DNA of 36,520 nt, taken from positions 1 to 36,520 of the forward strand of contig JAGRNP010000028.1 in the NCBI GenBank assembly GCA_020440705.1. The letters are read 5' to 3'. The notes under the pieces were generated by a model. That model had not been told where the DNA came from. It ran no database searches and was given only the letters and a program-made list of their open reading frames with translations. This document shows positions 33,270 through 36,520 of this stretch, piece after piece (position 1 is the first letter of the stretch; every line of letters starts with the position of its first letter). This DNA comes from a bacterium. GTDB lineage: Bacteria > Krumholzibacteriota > Krumholzibacteriia > LZORAL124-64-63. Made by a program: the position numbers and the translations under genes.

Positions 33270-34151
33270 TCAGCGCTGCACCCAGTGCCGCACGCCCTGG
33301 GCCGCCAGGAACTCCTCCGCCCGCTCCCCCTCGAGCATCGCGAGGGTGGCCAGCAGCCCCGCCTCCAGGCAGATCTCGCCCAGGACGGTCACCGACCGGG
33401 GCGCCCGCATCACCGGCCAGCCCGTGCGCGGATTGAGGATGTGCGGATAGCGCACGCCCTGGCGCAGCAGGAAGCGGCGGGCATCGCCGCTGGTGGCCAG
33501 GGCCCCGACGGCGAGTTCGAGGCCGCGGCCGGACCCATCGCGCGTAGCCTGTTCGACCCCCACCCGCCACGCGTCGCCGGCCCGACGCCGGCCCACCGCC
33601 CGCAGGTCGCCGCCGAAGTTCACCAGCACGGCGGCCCGGGTCCGTTCGGCCAGCAGGGTCGCCACCCGGTCGACCGCGTATTCCTTGCCGAGCCCACCGA
33701 GATCGATCTCCATGCCGGCGGGCAGCGTGATCGCGGGACGGTCCCACGTCACCTTCTCCCACCCCACCAGGGGCAGCAGCGCCTTGGCCTGTCGGCGCGA
33801 GGGCACGCGGTCCGAGCCGTCGAAGGTCCAGATCCGCCGCAGCACGCCGCTGGTCACGTCGAAGCGCCCGCCGCTGACCTCGTGGCAGCGGTGGGCGAAG
33901 TCGAACAGGCCGGCGGTCTCGTCGTCGACGACGACCGGCCGGCCCTGGCCGGAGTTGATGGCGTGGATGACGTTGTCGTCGCGGTAGCGGCTGAATTTGG
34001 CCTCGATGCGGCGCGTCTCGGCGGCGGCGGCCTCGACCAGGGGGCGGGCCTCGTCCTCCCGTCCGACCTCGAGCAGCACCTCGCAGGGTCCGGCCATGGC
34101 GCGGAAAACGCCGCACCAGTGGCCGTCCCGCCGCGCGAGCGCGACGGTCAT
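33270..34151 (-). CDS. apbE: FAD:protein FMN transferase ApbE
   Basis: 293 aa enzyme that attaches FMN from FAD covalently to Ser/Thr of target proteins with Mg. Family motifs are FSRYRDDNVIHAIN, GGRFDVTSG, MEIDLGGLGKEYAVDRV, VNFGGDLRAVG, TSGDARRF and HILNPRTGWPV. There is no signal peptide or lipobox: the protein begins with MTVALARRDGHWCG and reaches the catalytic fold by about residue 18, whereas most ApbE proteins are periplasmic lipoproteins. The 13 codons upstream contain no start codon. It is last in the TlpA-DUF4266-DUF3570 operon, with an ATGA overlap with DUF3570, so a target within the operon is likely. Confidence 0.9.
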   Translation of the reverse strand: MTVALARRDGHWCGVFRAMAGPCEVLLEVGREDEARPLVEAAAAETRRIEAKFSRYRDDNVIHAINSGQGRPVVVDDETAGLFDFAHRCHEVSGGRFDVTSGVLRRIWTFDGSDRVPSRRQAKALLPLVGWEKVTWDRPAITLPAGMEIDLGGLGKEYAVDRVATLLAERTRAAVLVNFGGDLRAVGRRRAGDAWRVGVEQATRDGSGRGLELAVGALATSGDARRFLLRQGVRYPHILNPRTGWPVMRAPRSVTVLGEICLEAGLLATLAMLEGERAEEFLAAQGVRHWVQR

Positions 34152-35479
34152 TCGAGCAGGCCGAAGCTGTACCCCACCTGCACGATGAACGCGTCCACCG
34201 TGGGGAACAGGTCGTAGTCCTTCAGCACACCGATGGCGTCGGCCGGATGGCTCTCGCCCATCTGCGCGTAGTACTCCAGCCGGACCGTCAACTCCTGCCC
34301 CACGCCGACCGGGCGGCCGTACGTCAGGCCATAGGTCAGCGCGTGCATGTCGCCCAGCCGATAGTCGGCCGAGGCGTGCTCGGGCAGGGCCTCGCCGTCG
34401 ACCAGGTAGCGCCGGTAGAAGTCGGCACCCGCCTGGTCGTAGTACCGCACGTGCGGCTTGAGGTACTTGCCTCCGCCCAGTTCCCAGCGGTACGTCAGGT
34501 CGAGGGTGTGCGAAGCGATGCCCCAGTCGTCGGTGAAGTAGCGGTAGGAGAACTGCACCACGTCCTCGCCGAGGTGGCGCGCCACCCGGCCGAAGAGCAC
34601 GTGCTTGGTCCGCGCATCGGGCCGGCTCTCGAAGAGGAAGGCATCGGCCCCCATGGGGTCGGTTCCGCCCCGCGGATCCCCGCTCGCGTCGACCACCGTG
34701 AGGATCTTGTAGGGATCGGACTGGTAGTCGGTGACGTGGCTGAAGGTGTAGTTCAGATGCAGGACCGTCTTGCGGTCGAGCACCTGGGTCAGGCCCAGCC
34801 CCAGGTCCATGACGCCCTTCGTGCCGTCGCCCGCCAGGCGCGCCTTGGGCGTGTAGGCCGGACGCATGGGCGACAGCGGCACCGGGCGCCCGCCCTCCGG
34901 ACTGATCGAGTCGTGGAAAAACGCGCCGCGCAGGGCCAGGGTCGTGTTCTTCTGGTTCAGGTCGCGCGTGAGGTTGAAATTGGCGCCGAGCGACGTGTAG
35001 TCGTGCTCACCCGAACCGTAGAGGCCGAAGCCGAGCCGGGACAACCGGCCGAGGGGCAGGTTCAGGCCGCCGCTGACGGCGACGCGCGTGTCGCGGAAGG
35101 TGTCGTCCAGCGGCGTCTCGCCCGGTGCGGTGACGTAGCTGCCCTCACCCGACGGCCGCGTGAAGGTCTGGGCATAGGAGGCCGGGGTCGCGCCGCTGGC
35201 CGAGGCCCCGGTCAGGGCGTCGTACACCAGGCGGAAGTTCACGATCTTGCCGTCGGAGAACTGGTGGTTGCCGTCGATGATGGCTTCGAAGGCGCTCACG
35301 CGGTCGGGCTCGGTGTAGCCCAGGATCGCCGTGCGCACCTCGGTCGCCTCGGCCCCGCTGCCGCCCAGGCCGAGCAGGCCGCAGGCTCCCACGATGGCGG
35401 TGCGGACGCCCGCCTGCCGGTAGCGGCCGGCTCCCCCGTCAGTTGCAGCCACAGCCACCCCCCGCCGTGCCCAGACCAC
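34148..35479 (-). CDS. DUF3570 outer-membrane beta-barrel protein
   Basis: 443 aa. A signal-like segment ends at SGAEA (about residue 45) and the rest is a long series of amphipathic strands (TVLHLNYTFSHVTDYQ, VVQFSYRYFTDDWGI, HTLDLTYRWELGGGKYL) with a terminal strand ending GYSFGLLE, typical of DUF3570. Near the N-terminus is D87-A-L-T-G-A-S93 followed by S95-G-A-T98, resembling the ApbE target motif Dxx(S/T)GA(T/S). The GTG at 35479 was kept because AAGGAGG lies 9 bases upstream, inside DUF4266; GTG 35452 is an alternative with a shorter n-region. It overlaps DUF4266 by 41 bases and apbE by 4. Confidence 0.82.
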   Translation of the reverse strand: MVWARRGVAVAATDGGAGRYRQAGVRTAIVGACGLLGLGGSGAEATEVRTAILGYTEPDRVSAFEAIIDGNHQFSDGKIVNFRLVYDALTGASASGATPASYAQTFTRPSGEGSYVTAPGETPLDDTFRDTRVAVSGGLNLPLGRLSRLGFGLYGSGEHDYTSLGANFNLTRDLNQKNTTLALRGAFFHDSISPEGGRPVPLSPMRPAYTPKARLAGDGTKGVMDLGLGLTQVLDRKTVLHLNYTFSHVTDYQSDPYKILTVVDASGDPRGGTDPMGADAFLFESRPDARTKHVLFGRVARHLGEDVVQFSYRYFTDDWGIASHTLDLTYRWELGGGKYLKPHVRYYDQAGADFYRRYLVDGEALPEHASADYRLGDMHALTYGLTYGRPVGVGQELTVRLEYYAQMGESHPADAIGVLKDYDLFPTVDAFIVQVGYSFGLLE

Positions 35480-35681
35480 CGGTCGAGGCCTCCTTGCTGA
35501 AGTAGATGTGCTCGTCGAGGGCCGTCACCACGGGGTCGGAATCGATCTGCATGCCCGGCTTGGCCAGCAGATCGCGCTCCCACGGCTTGACGCCCATGTT
35601 CGCGCAGCCGGTGGCGCCCCCCGCGAGCAGGACGGTCATGCCGGCCAGGACGGCGCGGCGGCTCCAGATGCGGATCTCCAT
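35439..35681 (-). CDS. DUF4266 small lipoprotein with C-terminal GCGCN
   Basis: 80 aa. A twin-basic start (WSRR), a hydrophobic core and a lipobox-like A-T-G-C26 indicate export and lipidation. The conserved parts are WERDLLAKPGM (about 34-44), HIYFSKEAS (about 58-66) and a glycine-rich tail ending G-C77-G-C79-N80, which is the hallmark of DUF4266. The two C-terminal Cys could bind metal, form a disulfide or serve as a maturation signal; none is established here. The ATG shares one base with the stop of the TlpA-like gene (TGATG), and the gene overlaps DUF3570 downstream. Confidence 0.85.
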   Translation of the reverse strand: MEIRIWSRRAVLAGMTVLLAGGATGCANMGVKPWERDLLAKPGMQIDSDPVVTALDEHIYFSKEASTGGLGTAGGGCGCN

Positions 35682-36178
35682 CACTTCTCTCCCTTCGCGA
35701 GCAGGGCGGCCAACTCGGCCTCCCGCCCCTCGGCGTCGGACTTGAGGAAGCCCACGTGGCTCGCCACCTGCTTCCCGGCACGGTCGTAGACGTAGGTGCT
35801 CGGCATGCCCTGCAGTTCCCAGACCTCGGCCAGTTCGCCCTGCGGATCCCTGAACCTGGCGATGCCCGGGGCGATCTTCCCTTCCATGGCCGCGGCGGCC
35901 TTCGCCTCGCGGTCGAGATTGATCATCACGATCTGCAGGCCCTGCTCGCCGTACTTCGCCTGCATGGCGTTCAGCCAGGGCAGGGCCTGGCGGCACGGGG
36001 CGCACCACGAGGCCCAGAAATCGACGACGACGACCTGGCCGGCATAGTCGGCGACAGCGAACTCGGCCGCCGGACGCGGTTCCGGTGCGGCCGCCGGATC
36101 CTCGGCCCGGACGCCGGGCGCAACGCAGAGCGCACCGGCCACGATCAGGGCCGACAGGAAGGGACGCATGGGCATCAT
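35681..36178 (-). CDS. TlpA-like periplasmic thioredoxin
   Basis: 165 aa exported thiol-disulfide protein. The signal peptide (about 1-25, ending GVRA) is followed by the thioredoxin fold with the redox motif W58-C59-A-P-C62 in VVVDFWASWCAPC, and the cis-Pro segment LQGMPSTYVYD. The first ATG of MMPM (36178) has CGGAG five to six bases upstream. It opens the TlpA-DUF4266-DUF3570-ApbE operon and might keep the Cys of DUF4266 reduced. It is divergent from the gamma-glutamyltransferase gene. Confidence 0.9.
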   Translation of the reverse strand: MMPMRPFLSALIVAGALCVAPGVRAEDPAAAPEPRPAAEFAVADYAGQVVVVDFWASWCAPCRQALPWLNAMQAKYGEQGLQIVMINLDREAKAAAAMEGKIAPGIARFRDPQGELAEVWELQGMPSTYVYDRAGKQVASHVGFLKSDAEGREAELAALLAKGEK

Positions 36179-36334
36179 GGATACTCCGATGTTTGGGCTG
36201 GGCGAGCGGTGGCGCAAGGCCTGCGCACCGCCGTGTTCCGCCGGAGCGGCCGCCAAGGTTCTGGTCGCCCCGTGTCCGAAGGGTTATGATCGGCGCCCAG
36301 GTGGTGACCAACCCCGACCGGAGGCTCGACCACG

Positions 36335-36520
36335 ATGCGCCGCACGCCGCTGATGAACCGGATTCTACTCCTCGGGTTCCTGCTGACAATGACTTTTCCG
36401 CCGCCCGCCCCGGCCGCCGACCGCATCACCGGCCGCGACTTCGCCACCCGCAGCGAGGTCATCGCCCGCCACTGCATGGCGGCTACGAGCCAGCCCCTGG
36501 CCACGCAGATCGCCCTGGAC
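36335..36520 (+). CDS. ggt: Gamma-glutamyltransferase, N-terminal part
   Basis: Only the first 62 codons are in the window; the gene runs off the right edge. A signal peptide (basic MRRTPLMNR, hydrophobic core, ending APAA at about residue 29) precedes the mature start ATRSEVIARHCMAATSQPLAT, whose ATRS-x-V-ARH-x-M-A-A-TSQPLAT-x-I-ALD pattern is the start of bacterial gamma-glutamyltransferases. The usual Gly after ARH is Cys here. GGAGG lies 10 bases before the ATG; TATGAT at 36285-36290 is a possible -10 without a good -35. The enzyme would act on glutathione and other gamma-glutamyl compounds in the periplasm. Confidence 0.75.
   Translation, partial: MRRTPLMNRILLLGFLLTMTFPPPAPAADRITGRDFATRSEVIARHCMAATSQPLATQIALD

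Overview
This is a GC-rich window from a diderm (Gram-negative type) bacterium. Signs of an outer membrane are a TolC-family protein, several beta-barrel candidates, lipoproteins and a complete CusCBA-type tripartite pump. Dense packing, many 4-base ATGA or 1-base TGATG gene overlaps, a long-form PstC, an octaheme cytochrome with a TPR tail and a bd oxidase suggest an uncultured, respiratory, environmental lineage (for example of the FCB or former delta-proteobacterial kind). The sequence alone does not settle the phylum. I see no rRNA, tRNA, CRISPR array, transposase or phage gene.

Layout. (1) 1-7205: phosphate regulon. pstS-pstC-pstA run left on the minus strand (pstA leaves the window). 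phoB-phoR-phoU run right. A tandem 11-bp-period Pho-box-like array lies between them. (2) 7206-12900: a class I aminotransferase, a LysM plus DUF4015 putative glycoside hydrolase, a lysozyme-inhibitor-like (MliC/COG3650) protein, an uncharacterised multi-pass membrane protein and exonuclease III; the last two overlap tail to tail. (3) 12901-24040: a heavy-metal module. cusC-cusB-cusA, followed by a sulfatase-like lipoprotein, run left. A divergent NtrB/NtrC-type sensor kinase and sigma-54 activator run right. The shared intergenic region carries a well-spaced -24/-12 element for cusC and two palindromes at enhancer distance. (4) 24041-30308: a large perfect inverted repeat between converging genes, then on the minus strand a DUF4136 lipoprotein, a small outer-membrane protein, an octaheme cytochrome and cydAB. 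(5) 30428-33244: a CDF metal-ion transporter and a five-LysM N-acetylmuramoyl-L-alanine amidase whose best-supported start codon is ATC. (6) 33270-36178: a tightly overlapped four-gene operon, TlpA-like thioredoxin, DUF4266 lipoprotein, DUF3570 outer-membrane protein and ApbE flavin transferase. (7) The start of a gamma-glutamyltransferase gene at the right edge.

How the parts work together. Phosphate limitation would be sensed through PstSCAB/PhoU/PhoR and relayed by PhoB to the array between pstS and phoB. The metal module looks like a ZraSR-type sigma-54 switch (His-rich sensor loop, GAFTGA-bearing activator) wired to a Cu/Ag-type RND pump. The most interesting candidates for new biology are this sigma-54/RND circuit and the ApbE-DUF3570-DUF4266-TlpA operon. 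In the latter, the outer-membrane protein carries a sequence that fits the ApbE flavinylation motif.
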